Shown here: positions 38,261-47,521 of the stretch, piece after piece | Numbering within the stretch: the stretch's first letter is position 1 | Layout of the letters: the number at the start of each line of letters is the position of its first letter | Source of the DNA: Shinella sp. CPCC 101442 | Lineage (GTDB): Bacteria > Pseudomonadota > Alphaproteobacteria > Rhizobiales > Rhizobiaceae | Direction of reading: 5' to 3' | Assembly: GCF_024704725.1 (NCBI RefSeq) | Contig: NZ_JALIQS010000001.1 | Span: 620,001 to 684,000 of the forward strand | DNA length: 64,000 nt | Position numbers and translations under genes: made by a program | The notes under the pieces: model-generated | Told to the model about the DNA's origin: nothing | The model's input: only the letters and a program-made list of their open reading frames with translations | Databases searched by the model: none

Positions 38261-39097
38261 TTAGGATTCGGAAATGCCGGAAGCCTGTCGCTTCAGCGCC
38301 CGGCGGCGCAGCACTTCGGCGATGATGACCAGAAGAAGTGCCGGTACGAGATTGACGGTGGCGAGCGCCGGATAGATCGGCGAGGAGCCGACGGCGATGC
38401 CGCTATAGACGAAGATCGGCAGCGTGCGCGCCGTGCCAGCAAGTGAGTAGGAAACATAGAAATTTCCCCAGGAGAGCAGGAAGGAGAAAATGGCGGCGGA
38501 GAAGATGCCGGGCCAGAGCAGCGGGAAGGTGACCTCGCGAAACACCTCCCATCCGCTTGCGCCCGCATCACGCGCGGCATCCTCCAGCGTTTCGTCGAAG
38601 CCGTAGACCTGCACGGCGACGACGACGAGCGCGAAAGGCGTGATGTAGACGACATGGCCGACGATGACGGTGGCGAGGCCCGTCGAGAACCCGAGCCAGC
38701 TGCCGAGCACCGAGAACCACAACAGCATGACCACGCCGAGCAGCAATTGCGGAAACAGCAGCGGCGCGAAGGTGAGCGCACGGAACGTCCCCTGCAAGCG
38801 GAAGCGATACCGGATCCAGGCGACGGCACCCGCGGTGCCGAGCACAGTCGCGAAGATGGTCGAGACCGTTGCCACGGCCGCGGAATTTCGAACGGCGGGC
38901 CAAAAGTCCGGCTTGTCGAACAGTTCGCCATACCACTGCAGGGAAAAGCCTTCGATCGGCAGCGTCAGCACGCGGCTCGATGTGAAGGAAAAGGCCACCA
39001 GCGTGGCGATCGGCGCATAGAAGAACACCAGGAGAAGGACGACCGTGCCGACCAGCATCGTATCGACGAGCGCGTTGCGCATGCGTTGCGACATCAT
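38261..39097 (-). CDS. ABC importer permease, PotC type
   Basis: A 278-residue permease. The start is at MMSQRMRN, overlapping the upstream stop by four bases (ATGA); a much longer open frame upstream is a shadow of the neighbouring gene. Membrane segments begin with VDTMLVGTVVLLLVFFYAP, and the coupling loop is DETLEDAARDAGASGWEVF. It pairs with the 39094-39969 permease. Confidence 0.9.
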   Translation of the reverse strand: MMSQRMRNALVDTMLVGTVVLLLVFFYAPIATLVAFSFTSSRVLTLPIEGFSLQWYGELFDKPDFWPAVRNSAAVATVSTIFATVLGTAGAVAWIRYRFRLQGTFRALTFAPLLFPQLLLGVVMLLWFSVLGSWLGFSTGLATVIVGHVVYITPFALVVVAVQVYGFDETLEDAARDAGASGWEVFREVTFPLLWPGIFSAAIFSFLLSWGNFYVSYSLAGTARTLPIFVYSGIAVGSSPIYPALATVNLVPALLLVIIAEVLRRRALKRQASGISES

Positions 39098-39969
39098 GCA
39101 GGCCTCCCCGTGCTGGACGTGCGGCGAAGGGCGAAGGCCGCGCAGGCAGCAAGCATCAGCGCGCCGATCGCAATCAGCACCACGGTAAGGGCAGCACCGA
39201 GCGGCCAGTTCACGCGTGTCTCGAAACTCTGGCGGATCAGTTCGGAGGCGAGTGGAGACGTTCCGCCGCCGAGCACCTTGGGCTCGAGGAAGGCACCGAG
39301 GCTGAGCACGAAGACCAGCACCGCGCCCGAGTAAAGCCCCGGCCGCGAAAGCGGCAGCGTGACCTCGAAGAAGGTCCGGATGCGCGAAGCGCCGGCATCG
39401 TATGCGGCAAGGATCAGATCGCGATCGATGCGCACCAGAGAGAGATAGATGGTGAACATCGGATAGGCCACGAGATTGTAGACCATGCCGATCATGGTGC
39501 CGGCGGGCGTGAACAGCAGGTTCAGCATTTCCGGCGGAAAGCCGACATGCATCAGCAGCCAGTTGGCAACGCCGTTCTTGTCGAGGATGAGGATCCAGCC
39601 GAAGGTCTTGAGCACCGCATCGGTCAGGAAGGCAAAGATGATAAGGATCTGGATCTGCGTCTTGAAGGTCTTCAGCCGGGTCGCCAGCGCATAGGCGGCC
39701 GGAAAGGCGATCAGCACGGTCAGCACGACGCAGACGAGCGCCATCGTCACCGTGCGCATCATGATCGTCCAGTAGTGCGGCTTGGAGAAAACCTCGGTCC
39801 AGATTTTCAGATCCCAGGTCCAGACGAGGCGGTAATATTGCGTCGTCTGGAAGGTCAACACGGCCGTCATCAGGAGCGGTATGAGGAAGAACGCCACCAT
39901 GGCCAGCGCCAGCGGCGCGACAGTGGCGACGAGAACCGGATCGTTCCAGGATTTGTGTTCGATCCTCAT
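39094..39969 (-). CDS. ABC importer permease, PotB type
   Basis: A 291-residue permease with a first membrane segment LVATVAPLALAMVAFFLIPL and coupling loop LILAAYDAGASRIRTFFEV. ATG 39969 is two bases after the ATPase stop; the open frame upstream overlaps the ATPase gene and is not real. Confidence 0.9.
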   Translation of the reverse strand: MRIEHKSWNDPVLVATVAPLALAMVAFFLIPLLMTAVLTFQTTQYYRLVWTWDLKIWTEVFSKPHYWTIMMRTVTMALVCVVLTVLIAFPAAYALATRLKTFKTQIQILIIFAFLTDAVLKTFGWILILDKNGVANWLLMHVGFPPEMLNLLFTPAGTMIGMVYNLVAYPMFTIYLSLVRIDRDLILAAYDAGASRIRTFFEVTLPLSRPGLYSGAVLVFVLSLGAFLEPKVLGGGTSPLASELIRQSFETRVNWPLGAALTVVLIAIGALMLAACAAFALRRTSSTGRPA

Positions 39970-39971
39970 GC

Positions 39972-41066
39972 TCACTCCGACAGCAGGAAGGCTTGGGCCG
40001 GGTCGAAACCGATGCGCACCGCTTCGCCGACGACCGCCGGCAGCACGATCGATCCGGGAAGGTCCATGATGACCGCAGCATCGAGCCCGCGAATGCGGAT
40101 GCGGTATTGCGTGGACGCACCCTTGATGAAGTATTCCTCCACCTGCCCATCGAGCAGCCATTCGCCAGGGGCGGCGTCTCCCTTCACAAAGCGGATGGTT
40201 TCGGGGCGCACGAGAAGCGCCGTGCCGTTTGCGGAGAGCGATGGCGAGACATGTTCGGGCGCAATGCTCGTTTTCCCGGCGGCGACCAGCGGCGACACGA
40301 CGTCCATACCGACGCTTGAAGCGGTTGCGGTCACAGGCAGAAAATTGGTCTCGCCGATGAAGCCCGCGACAAACATATTGGCCGGGCGATAGTAGATATC
40401 GGTGGGCGTTCCGACCTGAACGACATGTCCCGATCGCATCACGCAGATACGATCGGCCAGCATCATCGCCTCTTCGAGGTCATGCGTGACAAGGACGAAG
40501 CTCGTGCCAAGCTCGCGGTGCAGTTTCTTGAGCTCCGCCTGAAGGGATTTCTTCAGCTTGGCGTCGAGCGCGCTCATGGGCTCGTCCAGCAGAAGCACGC
40601 CCGGCTGGGACACCAGCGCGCGAGCCAGCGCCACGCGCTGCTGTTCGCCGCCGGAAAGCTGGGCCGGATAACGCTCGAGATAGTCGGGCTTGAGATGCAT
40701 CAGGTCGAGCATCGCGCGAATGCGGCTGTCGGCCTGCCCTTTCTCGACCTTCTGAAGCTTCAGGGAAAAACCGATATTCTCGGCAACCGTCTTGTGCGGA
40801 AAGAGCGCGAGCTTCTGGAAAACCATGCGCGTGGGACGACTTGCCGCCGGCACGCCGCGCATGTCCACGCCCTGAATTTCAAGCCGCCCATCGGTCGGTT
40901 CCTCGAACCCTGCGAGGATTTTCAGGAGCGTCGTCTTTCCGCAACCGGAAGGACCGACAAGCGCGACGAATTCGCCGGTGCCGATCTGCAGCGAAACGCC
41001 GTGGAGCGCACGCGCCGCTCCATAATCCTTCACAATGCCGGACGCGTCGATGATGGGGCTGGTCAA
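39972..41066 (-). CDS. ABC importer ATP-binding protein, PotA type
   Basis: A 364-residue ATPase with Walker [15 protein letters not shown], signature [15 protein letters not shown], Walker [15 protein letters not shown] and a C-terminal TOBE region. The only start that keeps the N-terminal strand ([20 protein letters not shown]) is a TTG at 41066 with AAGGAA at a suitable distance, so a TTG start is proposed. It sits between a hairpin-flanked binding-protein gene and two permeases. Confidence 0.9.
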   Translation of the reverse strand: MTSPIIDASGIVKDYGAARALHGVSLQIGTGEFVALVGPSGCGKTTLLKILAGFEEPTDGRLEIQGVDMRGVPAASRPTRMVFQKLALFPHKTVAENIGFSLKLQKVEKGQADSRIRAMLDLMHLKPDYLERYPAQLSGGEQQRVALARALVSQPGVLLLDEPMSALDAKLKKSLQAELKKLHRELGTSFVLVTHDLEEAMMLADRICVMRSGHVVQVGTPTDIYYRPANMFVAGFIGETNFLPVTATASSVGMDVVSPLVAAGKTSIAPEHVSPSLSANGTALLVRPETIRFVKGDAAPGEWLLDGQVEEYFIKGASTQYRIRIRGLDAAVIMDLPGSIVLPAVVGEAVRIGFDPAQAFLLSE

Positions 41067-41097
41067 GCGCTATTCCTTGATGTCTGCAATGGGAACG

Positions 41098-41126
41098 GAC
41101 AGGCCTGCCCCTTCGGGCGGCCTGTC
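41098..41126 (-). repeat. Intercistronic hairpin after binding-protein gene
   Basis: GACAGGCC and GGCCTGTC form an 8-bp stem enclosing a second GCCC-CTTC-GGGC hairpin separated by one G-T pair, for a total of about 13 bp. It lies between the binding-protein stop and the ATPase start on the minus transcript. A T-run follows only on the plus strand, so on the operon RNA it acts as a barrier or stabiliser rather than a terminator. Confidence 0.6.
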
Positions 41127-41145
41127 GTTTTGCTTTCGCGCGAAA

Positions 41146-42303
41146 TCAGCGCGCGGCGAGTTCTTCCTGCCAGATCGCCAGCATGTCATCGATGTTGGGC
41201 GCCACGGTGTGGAACTGGCTGTTGTCCCAGGCCGTCCACATGTAGTCCATCTGGAGCGCCTTCTTCTCCGCCTCGGAGAACAGGGCTTCCGCCTTGCTGT
41301 TCGGCACCAGGTTGCAGGTCGCATCGGTGATTGCAAGTTGCTTGGCCACTTCAGGCGAGACGATGTACTTCAGGAAGTCGGCCGCGATCTGCGAGTTCTT
41401 GCCATTGTCGATCAGGCCGGTCGCTTCCATCCAGATGATGCCCTGCTTCAGGCCGTTCTTAGGCTCGGGCACGATGGACTGGATGTAGTCGTGCCCCTTC
41501 ATGCGAAGGGCCGAGGTCGCATAGGTGCCACCGCCGATGAGGGCGCGGAAGGAGCCGTCGATCAGGCCCTTCTGGGCTACGGCCAGATCGGCGACGATGG
41601 CGCGCGTGTTCTTGAAGGCAGCACGCAGGACTTTGCGGACCTCTTCGAGTGCGGCCGCGTCCAGTTCCTCATAGGGGTTGACGCCGGCATAGAGCGCGAG
41701 CGGCATGATCGGCCAGTCACCCCAGTCGAGAAGGCAGATCTTGTCCTTGTAGGCGCTGTCGAACACCGGCGCGTAGCTCGACCATGTCTCAAGCTTGTCG
41801 AACTTGGTGTTGACGGTCGGGCCAACCCAGCCCCAGCGGGTCGGAAGGCCGGTTGCCTTGCCCTCGAAGGCCAGCGGCTCGAACGGAGCACGGAACTGCG
41901 GGTAGAATTCGGCGAACTGATCGGCGAAATCGGCCTCTTCGATATAGCGGCAGAACCCTGCCGGCCCCATGCGCTGGATCCAGGGGCTGTCGGAGGAGAC
42001 GAGGTCGAAATCACGCGATGCACCGGCCGCGAGCTTGGCAAAGCCCCCGGCGGAGTCGGTGATCAGGTCGATGGAAACCGTTACGTCCTTCGCCTTCTGG
42101 AAGGGCTCGATAATGTTCGGCGCGTTGTAACCTTCCCAGCACATGTAGTTGAGGCTTTCGGCCGCCGCCGCACCGCGCCGCGATGCGAGGAAGCCGCTGC
42201 TTGCGGCGGCAAGGCCGAGGCCCAGGCCACCCATGCCCTTGAGCACGGACCGGCGCTTCATGGCGCCGATGTTTGAGCTGATATCTGCTGTTCCCTTTTT
42301 CAT
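41146..42303 (-). CDS. Periplasmic binding protein, PotD/PotF type, with twin-arginine-like signal
   Basis: A 385-residue binding protein. The N-terminus has a basic stretch then KRRSVLKGMGGLGLGLAAA, a twin-arginine-like signal, and a cleavage region near GAAAAESL. The mature start SLNYMCWEGYNAPNIIEPFQ and the DLVSSDSPWIQRM element match polyamine-type binding proteins. AAAGGAAGA precedes ATG 42303. An in-frame ATG at 42261 would also retain the arginine pair. Candidate ligands are polyamines or amino alcohols. Confidence 0.9.
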   Translation of the reverse strand: MKKGTADISSNIGAMKRRSVLKGMGGLGLGLAAASSGFLASRRGAAAAESLNYMCWEGYNAPNIIEPFQKAKDVTVSIDLITDSAGGFAKLAAGASRDFDLVSSDSPWIQRMGPAGFCRYIEEADFADQFAEFYPQFRAPFEPLAFEGKATGLPTRWGWVGPTVNTKFDKLETWSSYAPVFDSAYKDKICLLDWGDWPIMPLALYAGVNPYEELDAAALEEVRKVLRAAFKNTRAIVADLAVAQKGLIDGSFRALIGGGTYATSALRMKGHDYIQSIVPEPKNGLKQGIIWMEATGLIDNGKNSQIAADFLKYIVSPEVAKQLAITDATCNLVPNSKAEALFSEAEKKALQMDYMWTAWDNSQFHTVAPNIDDMLAIWQEELAAR

Positions 42304-42342
42304 TTTTCTTCCTTTCTTTAAGTCATTAAATAAGGCGCGGCA

Positions 42343-43686
42343 TCACACCACGCCCAGATAGCGCCTGATCTCCCACTCGCTGACCTGTCTCTGATATTCG
42401 GCATGCTCCACCGCGCGGCTTTCGGCAAAGCTGTCGATGAAGTCGCTGCCAAAGAGTTCCCTTGCCTTGTCGCTCCCGCGCAAGCGGGCGGCAGCCTCGT
42501 GGAGATCCCGCGGGAAGATCGCCTCCGGCGCCGGTTTGGACGCATAAAAGTCTTCCCCGCTGCCCGCCGGCGGTTCGATGGCCTCGCGAATGCCGGCAAG
42601 GCCCGCGCCCAGCATCATCGACAATGCCAGATAGGGATTGGTATCCGCAGACGGCACGCGGAACTCGATGCGGGTGCTCGCCGGCTGGTCATTGACGACA
42701 CGCACGGCCGCGGTGCGGTTCTGCACACCCCAGTTGGCCGCCGTCGGCGCCCAGGCACCCGGCACCAGACGCTTGTATGCGTTGACGGTGGACGAGCACA
42801 TGGCCAGCAGTTCCGGCATAAGCTTCAGCAGGCCACCGAGGAAATGCCGCGCCGTGCGGCTGAGGCCGTCAGGCGCGGAGGTGTCGGAGAAAACGGGATT
42901 GCCCTGGCGGTCGCGCAGCGACAGATGCAGATGACCCGATTGCCCTGAAAGCTTCGGCGAAAGCTTCGACATGAAGCTCACCGTCTTGCCGTTGCGGGCG
43001 AAATAGGCACGCCCGAAATTCTTGAAGAGCATCGCGTCGTCGGCCGCCTTGATGCCCTTTGCATGATAGAGCGGTGCCTCGAAGCAGCCGGGACCGAGTT
43101 CGGTATGGATGGCATCGAGCTTCACGCCCAAGGTTTCCATCGTCGATTCCAGGCCTGCCAGAAGATCGCCGTGAAGCGCCGACGTCTGGAGCGAATAAGT
43201 GCGGTTTCCCTGCGCGAAATGCGTCAGGTCGCGATACTGTTTCGCGCGCATGCTTTCCGCCGTCTCATCGAAGACGAAGAACTCGAACTCGAAGGCGGCA
43301 TGCACGCTGAAGCCGAGTTCCGCGGCCTTTTCGATCTGCGCGAGGCAGATATTGCGCGGAGAACGGCGCCCGAAGTCACCTTCGAAATCGGCAAGGCAGA
43401 GCGCCATGTCGTCGGCAAAGGGATATTTGCGGATCGTATCCGCGTGGAGCTTCGCCGGCCGGTCAACGAACGAGCCGTCGCGATAGGTCTTTTCCGCGAT
43501 GTCCCAGAAATAGAGCACCTCGCAAAACGGATAACCGTCCTCGGCAAGCTTCACCGCCTTCTCGGCGGAGACCAGCTTGTCGCGGAACTCACCTTCCGGA
43601 TCCACCATGCCGATATGCACCGAGCGGGCACCGATCTCCTGCAGTTTGGTTTCGAAGGTTTTGTTCTTTTCTTGTGATTTCGACAT
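42343..43686 (-). CDS. Glutamine-synthetase-family gamma-glutamyl ligase (PuuA/GlnA-like)
   Basis: A 447-residue glutamine-synthetase-fold enzyme. Metal and substrate residues are visible as FEFEFFVFDE (Glu pair), ELGPGCFEAPLYH, the GQSGHLHLSLRD histidine motif and RIEFRVPSADTNPYLALSM. It lacks the long N-terminal region and adenylylation features of housekeeping GlnA. Its operon mates (polyamine-type importer, Fe-alcohol dehydrogenase) indicate ATP-dependent gamma-glutamylation of an imported amine, as in PuuA or the GlnA3/GlnA4 enzymes. First gene of its operon, divergent from a LuxR-type regulator. Confidence 0.88.
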   Translation of the reverse strand: MSKSQEKNKTFETKLQEIGARSVHIGMVDPEGEFRDKLVSAEKAVKLAEDGYPFCEVLYFWDIAEKTYRDGSFVDRPAKLHADTIRKYPFADDMALCLADFEGDFGRRSPRNICLAQIEKAAELGFSVHAAFEFEFFVFDETAESMRAKQYRDLTHFAQGNRTYSLQTSALHGDLLAGLESTMETLGVKLDAIHTELGPGCFEAPLYHAKGIKAADDAMLFKNFGRAYFARNGKTVSFMSKLSPKLSGQSGHLHLSLRDRQGNPVFSDTSAPDGLSRTARHFLGGLLKLMPELLAMCSSTVNAYKRLVPGAWAPTAANWGVQNRTAAVRVVNDQPASTRIEFRVPSADTNPYLALSMMLGAGLAGIREAIEPPAGSGEDFYASKPAPEAIFPRDLHEAAARLRGSDKARELFGSDFIDSFAESRAVEHAEYQRQVSEWEIRRYLGVV

Positions 43687-43739
43687 GACTTGTTCCCAGC
43701 ATTGAGGTTAGCCTAGGGCCGGGTGCTGTGGCATGAAAA

Positions 43740-43755
43740 TATCCCCGTGGGGATA
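43740..43755. promoter_or_regulatory. Inverted repeat in divergent promoter, candidate LuxR-type operator
   Basis: TATCCCC-GT-GGGGATA has perfect 7-bp arms. It lies between the glutamine-synthetase-like operon (-) and the LuxR-type gene (+), four bases before the GTG at 43760. Depending on the true start it is an operator or could also mask the ribosome site as an RNA hairpin. Confidence 0.5.
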
Positions 43756-43759
43756 GAGG

Positions 43760-44605
43760 GTGACCGTCGGGCTCCGCCTGCGGATTTCGACGGAACGGTT
43801 GAAAGGGAAAGTGTTGGAGCAAGGATTTGCGGCGTGGAACACCGCGGCCGCTGCGGCCGTGGATGCCGTCGGCACGAACACGTTCGGCAAGCGCCTCAAT
43901 GCCGCGCTCGCGTCCGTTCTCGACTTCGATATCGTGATGGTCTTCGGCTATCGCGGCGCCGAGAAACCGGTGTGCTGCTATCACAACATCGACCCGCATC
44001 GCGCGCAGACGATCGTCGACGCCTATGTCGCCGGCCCCTACCTGCTCGATCCATTCTACGGTGCCGCCATGGACACCAGGGGCTCGGCGATACGCCGGCT
44101 GAAGGACATGGCGCCCGACCATTTCTACAGTTCGGAATACTACCGGCAGCACTATGTCCTGACCGGCATCCGGGACGAGATCGGCATCGTGTGCCGCCCG
44201 GCAAACTGGACGGGTGTCGTCATCAGCATCACGCGCCCGGTCACCGCGCCAGCCTTCGGGCGGCGGGACCTCTCGCTGATCCGCGGTGCGGAACCGCTGC
44301 TGCGCATCATCGGCGAAAAACATTGGGGCGGCGCCAACAGCGATCCGGCCGCTGCCGGTCCCGTGCCCGGGCACGACCCGATCAACGATTCCCTCAACAG
44401 GATGACGGACGGCGTACTGACCCCGCGCGAGGTCGAGATCACCTCCCTCGTGCTGCGCGGCCACTCCAATTCATCGATTGCCGCAGCGCTCAAGATCACG
44501 CCCGGCACCGTGAAAATTCACCGCAAGAACATCCATCACAAGCTCAGGATTTCCAGCCAGGCAGAATTGTTCGGCCTGTTCATACGGCATCTGTCCGCAA
44601 GCTGA
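43760..44605 (+). CDS. LuxR-family transcriptional regulator
   Basis: 281 residues from GTG 43760. An in-frame GTG at 43811, with GAAAGGG before it, gives 264 residues and may be the true start, since the first ~17 residues have no family resemblance. The N-terminal half is a sensor domain (FGKRLNAALASVLDFDIVMV, YVAGPYLLDPFY). The C-terminal HTH is clear: LTPREVEITSLVLRGHSNSSIAAAL and TVKIHRKNIHHKLRI. It is probably the activator of the divergent ligase-importer-dehydrogenase operon. It converges with the LivH gene nine bases away. Confidence 0.85.
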   Translation: MTVGLRLRISTERLKGKVLEQGFAAWNTAAAAAVDAVGTNTFGKRLNAALASVLDFDIVMVFGYRGAEKPVCCYHNIDPHRAQTIVDAYVAGPYLLDPFYGAAMDTRGSAIRRLKDMAPDHFYSSEYYRQHYVLTGIRDEIGIVCRPANWTGVVISITRPVTAPAFGRRDLSLIRGAEPLLRIIGEKHWGGANSDPAAAGPVPGHDPINDSLNRMTDGVLTPREVEITSLVLRGHSNSSIAAALKITPGTVKIHRKNIHHKLRISSQAELFGLFIRHLSAS

Positions 44606-44614
44606 ACGGTTGCC

Positions 44615-45502
44615 TCAGAGCTTCACCGTCGTCTTCCGCGCCAGCAAGCCTTGCGGCGCGAAGAGGAGCACGACGATGACGAGGAGGATGGTGAAGGCAT
44701 CGCGGTAGCTGAGCAGGTTTTCCGGCAGGTAGGCCTGCAGGAAGATTTCGATGAAGCCCAGCAGGAAACCGCCGGCCACCGCCCCCGAGAGACTGCCGAG
44801 GCCGCCGATGATGGCCGCGATGAAGGCCTTCAGCACCGGCAGGAAGCCCATCAGCGGATCGACGCTGCCGCGCTGCGCCACCCACAGGATGCCCGCAACC
44901 CCGGCCATCAGGCCGGAGATTGCGAAAGCCGTGGCGACGACCGCATTGGCACGGATCCCCATCAGGCGAACGATGGCGAAATCTTCGGACGCGGCCCGCA
45001 TGGCGCGACCGAGCACGGTGGTGCGCAGGAAGAGGTTCAGCCCGACCAGCATGATGACGGTGACGAAAATGGAGATCGCCTGGATGACGCCGATGTGCAG
45101 GCCGCCGATCTCGATCGTTCCGGAAAGGCTCATCGGCATCGGCACCGGCTTGGGACGGGCCGAGATGAAATTCTGGAACAGCACGCGCAGGATGGCGCTG
45201 ACGGCAAAACTCGTCAGAAGCAGCGTCGTGCCGCTTGCCCCGCGCACCGGCCGGAAGGCGGTGCGCTCCATTAGCAGCACCAGCACGATCGCGACGGCAA
45301 GGGCAAAGACGATGGCAAGGCCGAAGGGCAGGCCGAAAAGGAGCGCGAAACACAGGCCGTAGCCGGCGGCCGTCATCAGCTCGCCATGGGCGAAATTGAT
45401 GAGGCCCATGATCGAGAAGACCACGGCGAGGCCGAGCGCGAGCAGCGCATAGGTGCCGCCGAGGCTCAGCGCGTTGACCAGTTGCTGCAGGAACATGTCC
45501 AT
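44615..45502 (-). CDS. Branched-chain-type ABC permease, LivH family
   Basis: A 295-residue permease. The family start LQQLVNALSLGGTYALLALG and INFAHGELMTAAGYG are followed by membrane segments and the coupling loop VLGRAMRAASEDFAIVRLMG. ATG 45502 has AAGGAAAA upstream; the open frame before it overlaps LivF. Last gene of the operon that starts at 49396. Confidence 0.93.
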   Translation of the reverse strand: MDMFLQQLVNALSLGGTYALLALGLAVVFSIMGLINFAHGELMTAAGYGLCFALLFGLPFGLAIVFALAVAIVLVLLMERTAFRPVRGASGTTLLLTSFAVSAILRVLFQNFISARPKPVPMPMSLSGTIEIGGLHIGVIQAISIFVTVIMLVGLNLFLRTTVLGRAMRAASEDFAIVRLMGIRANAVVATAFAISGLMAGVAGILWVAQRGSVDPLMGFLPVLKAFIAAIIGGLGSLSGAVAGGFLLGFIEIFLQAYLPENLLSYRDAFTILLVIVVLLFAPQGLLARKTTVKL

Positions 45503-45524
45503 GGATGGTTTTCCTTCTTGCCGG

Positions 45525-46259
45525 TCACGCGCCGAGATAGGCGCCCTGGATTTCGGTGGAGTTGCGCAGATCGGCTGCCGGGCCTGACAGCACGACGCGG
45601 CCGTTCGCCATGACATAGCCGGCGTCGGCGATCTCCAGCGACAGCGAGACGTTCTGCTCGACGAGCAGGATTGTCAGCCCGCGCTGGCGCAGACCGGCGA
45701 TCAGCTCGAAAATCTGGTCGACGATCTGCGGGGCGAGGCCGAGCGAGGGTTCGTCGAGCAGCAGGAGATCGGGCGACGACATCATGGAACGGGCAATCGC
45801 CAGCATCTGCTGTTCGCCGCCCGAGAGCGAACCGGCCTTCTGGTGCAGCCGCTCCTTGAGGATGGGGAAGCGCGACAGCATGTCCTCGCGCACCACATCG
45901 ATCTGCCCCCTGCCCTTGTGCATGGCGCCGCCGAGGAGAAGATGTTCGTCGACGGTCAATGTCGGGAAGATGCGGCGCCCTTCCGGAGTCAATGTCATGC
46001 CCATGCGCACGATCATCTCTGGCGGCAATGCGGAAATATCCTTGCCCGCGAAGGTTACGCGGCCCGCTTTCTTGGCGGCGAGGCCGACGAGCGCATTGAG
46101 CGTCGAGCTCTTGCCCGCACCGTTGGCGCCGAGCAGGGTTACGATCTCGCCCTTGCGGACCTTGAGATCGACGCCTTTCAGCGCCTCGACCGGCCCATAG
46201 GCAACCTTGAGGCCACTGACCTCGAGCAAGGGGGGCTCATCGGGGATATCACGCGTCAT
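45525..46259 (-). CDS. Branched-chain-type ABC ATP-binding protein, LivF family
   Basis: A 244-residue ATPase with Walker A GANGAGKSSTLNAL, signature LSGGEQQMLAIARSM and Walker B LLLLDEPSLGLAPQ. It has the LivF-typical PEGRRIFPTLTVDEHLLLG. ATG 46259 is preferred; the longer open frame upstream is non-coding. It pairs with the LivG half of the fusion protein. Confidence 0.92.
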   Translation of the reverse strand: MTRDIPDEPPLLEVSGLKVAYGPVEALKGVDLKVRKGEIVTLLGANGAGKSSTLNALVGLAAKKAGRVTFAGKDISALPPEMIVRMGMTLTPEGRRIFPTLTVDEHLLLGGAMHKGRGQIDVVREDMLSRFPILKERLHQKAGSLSGGEQQMLAIARSMMSSPDLLLLDEPSLGLAPQIVDQIFELIAGLRQRGLTILLVEQNVSLSLEIADAGYVMANGRVVLSGPAADLRNSTEIQGAYLGA

Positions 46260-46310
46260 CGGGCAGATCCTCGCCGTGGCATGTCCGCCCCGGCCAACAG
46301 CAGGAAGACC

Positions 46311-46334
46311 GCCCTCCGGCCAAGGCCGGAGGGC
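46311..46334 (-). repeat. Intercistronic hairpin after binding-protein gene
   Basis: GCCCTCCGGCC and GGCCGGAGGGC are perfectly complementary over 11 bases with a two-base centre (AA), so the RNA folds with a loop of about four. It sits between the LivK-type stop and the LivF start. Confidence 0.6.
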
Positions 46335-46347
46335 ATCGCTTGGGAGA

Positions 46348-47502
46348 TCACGGTGCGGGAACGTCCTCGGCAGCCGGCACGCCCTGGCTGACCAGCGAAC
46401 GGTTGCCGCCCTCGATGCGCACCAGCGAGACGGAGCGCAACGGCATGCCCTGCGTTCCGACATAGCTGATCTTGCCGGTCACACCCTCGACGCCGTCGAG
46501 CGAGGCGATGGCCTCACGGATGGCGGTCGGCTCGACGGTGTCGGCCTTGGTGACGGCGGCTTCGATGACCTTGCCGAGATCGTAGCCGTTGGCGATGTAG
46601 ACCGTATCAGGGTCCTGGCCGAACTTTGCCTTGTACTTCGCGTTGAAGGCGGCGAGCGGGCTACCCTCCGTCGCAAAGCCGGCCGTGGTGAAGACCACGC
46701 CATCGACCAGCGGACCGAGGCCGAAGGTCGTCGGGGAATCGATGCCGTCGCTGCCGAGGATCGGCGTCGCGACGCCCGCACCGCGCAGCTGGCGGATGAA
46801 GGCCGGGAAATCGGGCTCGTAGGCGGCGGTCATGATGACGTCAGGCGCCGGATTCAGCGCCTTGATCTTGGTGACTTCAGCGCTGAAGTCCTGCTGGCCC
46901 ATGCTGTAGGTGCCCTCGCCGATCACCTCGCCGCCTTTGCCCTTGAAGCTGGTGGCGAAATATTCCGGCAGCTTCAGCGTATAGGCGGTATCCGGCGACT
47001 TCAGCACATAGGCCGTCTTGAAGCCCTTCTCCTTGGCGTAGTTCGCCAGCACGGCGGCCTGCACGTTGTCGGCCGGGTAGTTGCCGAACATGTAGTCGCC
47101 GACGGCAAGCGGCATGGTCGGCGTCGTGGCGCAGAAGGAGAAGGCCGGGATCTGCGCGGCCTGGGTGATCTGGCCGGCTGCGATCGACGGGTCGGCGTCG
47201 CAGGGCGTGATCAGGATCTTGATGCCTTCATCGACCAGTTCCTGTGCGACAAGCGCGGTCTGCGCGGCATCCGAGCGGGTGTCCTTGGTAATGAGCTTGA
47301 TCGGGAACTTGCCCGCAACGCCGCCGGCCGCGTTGATTTCGTCGACGGCCATTTGCAGGCCCTTCAGCGAGGGCTGGTCATAGGGGGCGAGACCGCCGGT
47401 CTGAGCGGTCGCAAGGCCGACGACGAGGTCTTCGGCGAGGGCGGGGAATGCAAGCGCCCCAAGAGCGGTGGACAGGAACAAGGCCTTCAATGTCGTTTTC
47501 AT
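46348..47502 (-). CDS. Branched-chain-type periplasmic binding protein, LivK family
   Basis: A 384-residue binding protein. It has a Sec signal (KTTLKALFLSTALGALAFP, cleavage after ALA), then EDLVVGLATAQTGGLAPYD, GLQMAVDEINAAGGVAG, which is the family's first lobe, and later YEPDFPAFIRQLRGAG. ATG 47502 has AGGAG eight bases upstream; the frame before it lacks family features. The ligand is probably the compound processed by the divergent catabolic genes (50.5-54.7 kb) rather than leucine. Confidence 0.92.
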   Translation of the reverse strand: MKTTLKALFLSTALGALAFPALAEDLVVGLATAQTGGLAPYDQPSLKGLQMAVDEINAAGGVAGKFPIKLITKDTRSDAAQTALVAQELVDEGIKILITPCDADPSIAAGQITQAAQIPAFSFCATTPTMPLAVGDYMFGNYPADNVQAAVLANYAKEKGFKTAYVLKSPDTAYTLKLPEYFATSFKGKGGEVIGEGTYSMGQQDFSAEVTKIKALNPAPDVIMTAAYEPDFPAFIRQLRGAGVATPILGSDGIDSPTTFGLGPLVDGVVFTTAGFATEGSPLAAFNAKYKAKFGQDPDTVYIANGYDLGKVIEAAVTKADTVEPTAIREAIASLDGVEGVTGKISYVGTQGMPLRSVSLVRIEGGNRSLVSQGVPAAEDVPAP

Positions 47503-47521
47503 TTTTATACTCCTCTGGTGG

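Noticed and set aside
38261-40150. 629-residue frame ending in the PotC-type permease
   Set aside because: The extra N-terminal part is a shadow of the PotB-type permease; the permease itself starts at 39097.
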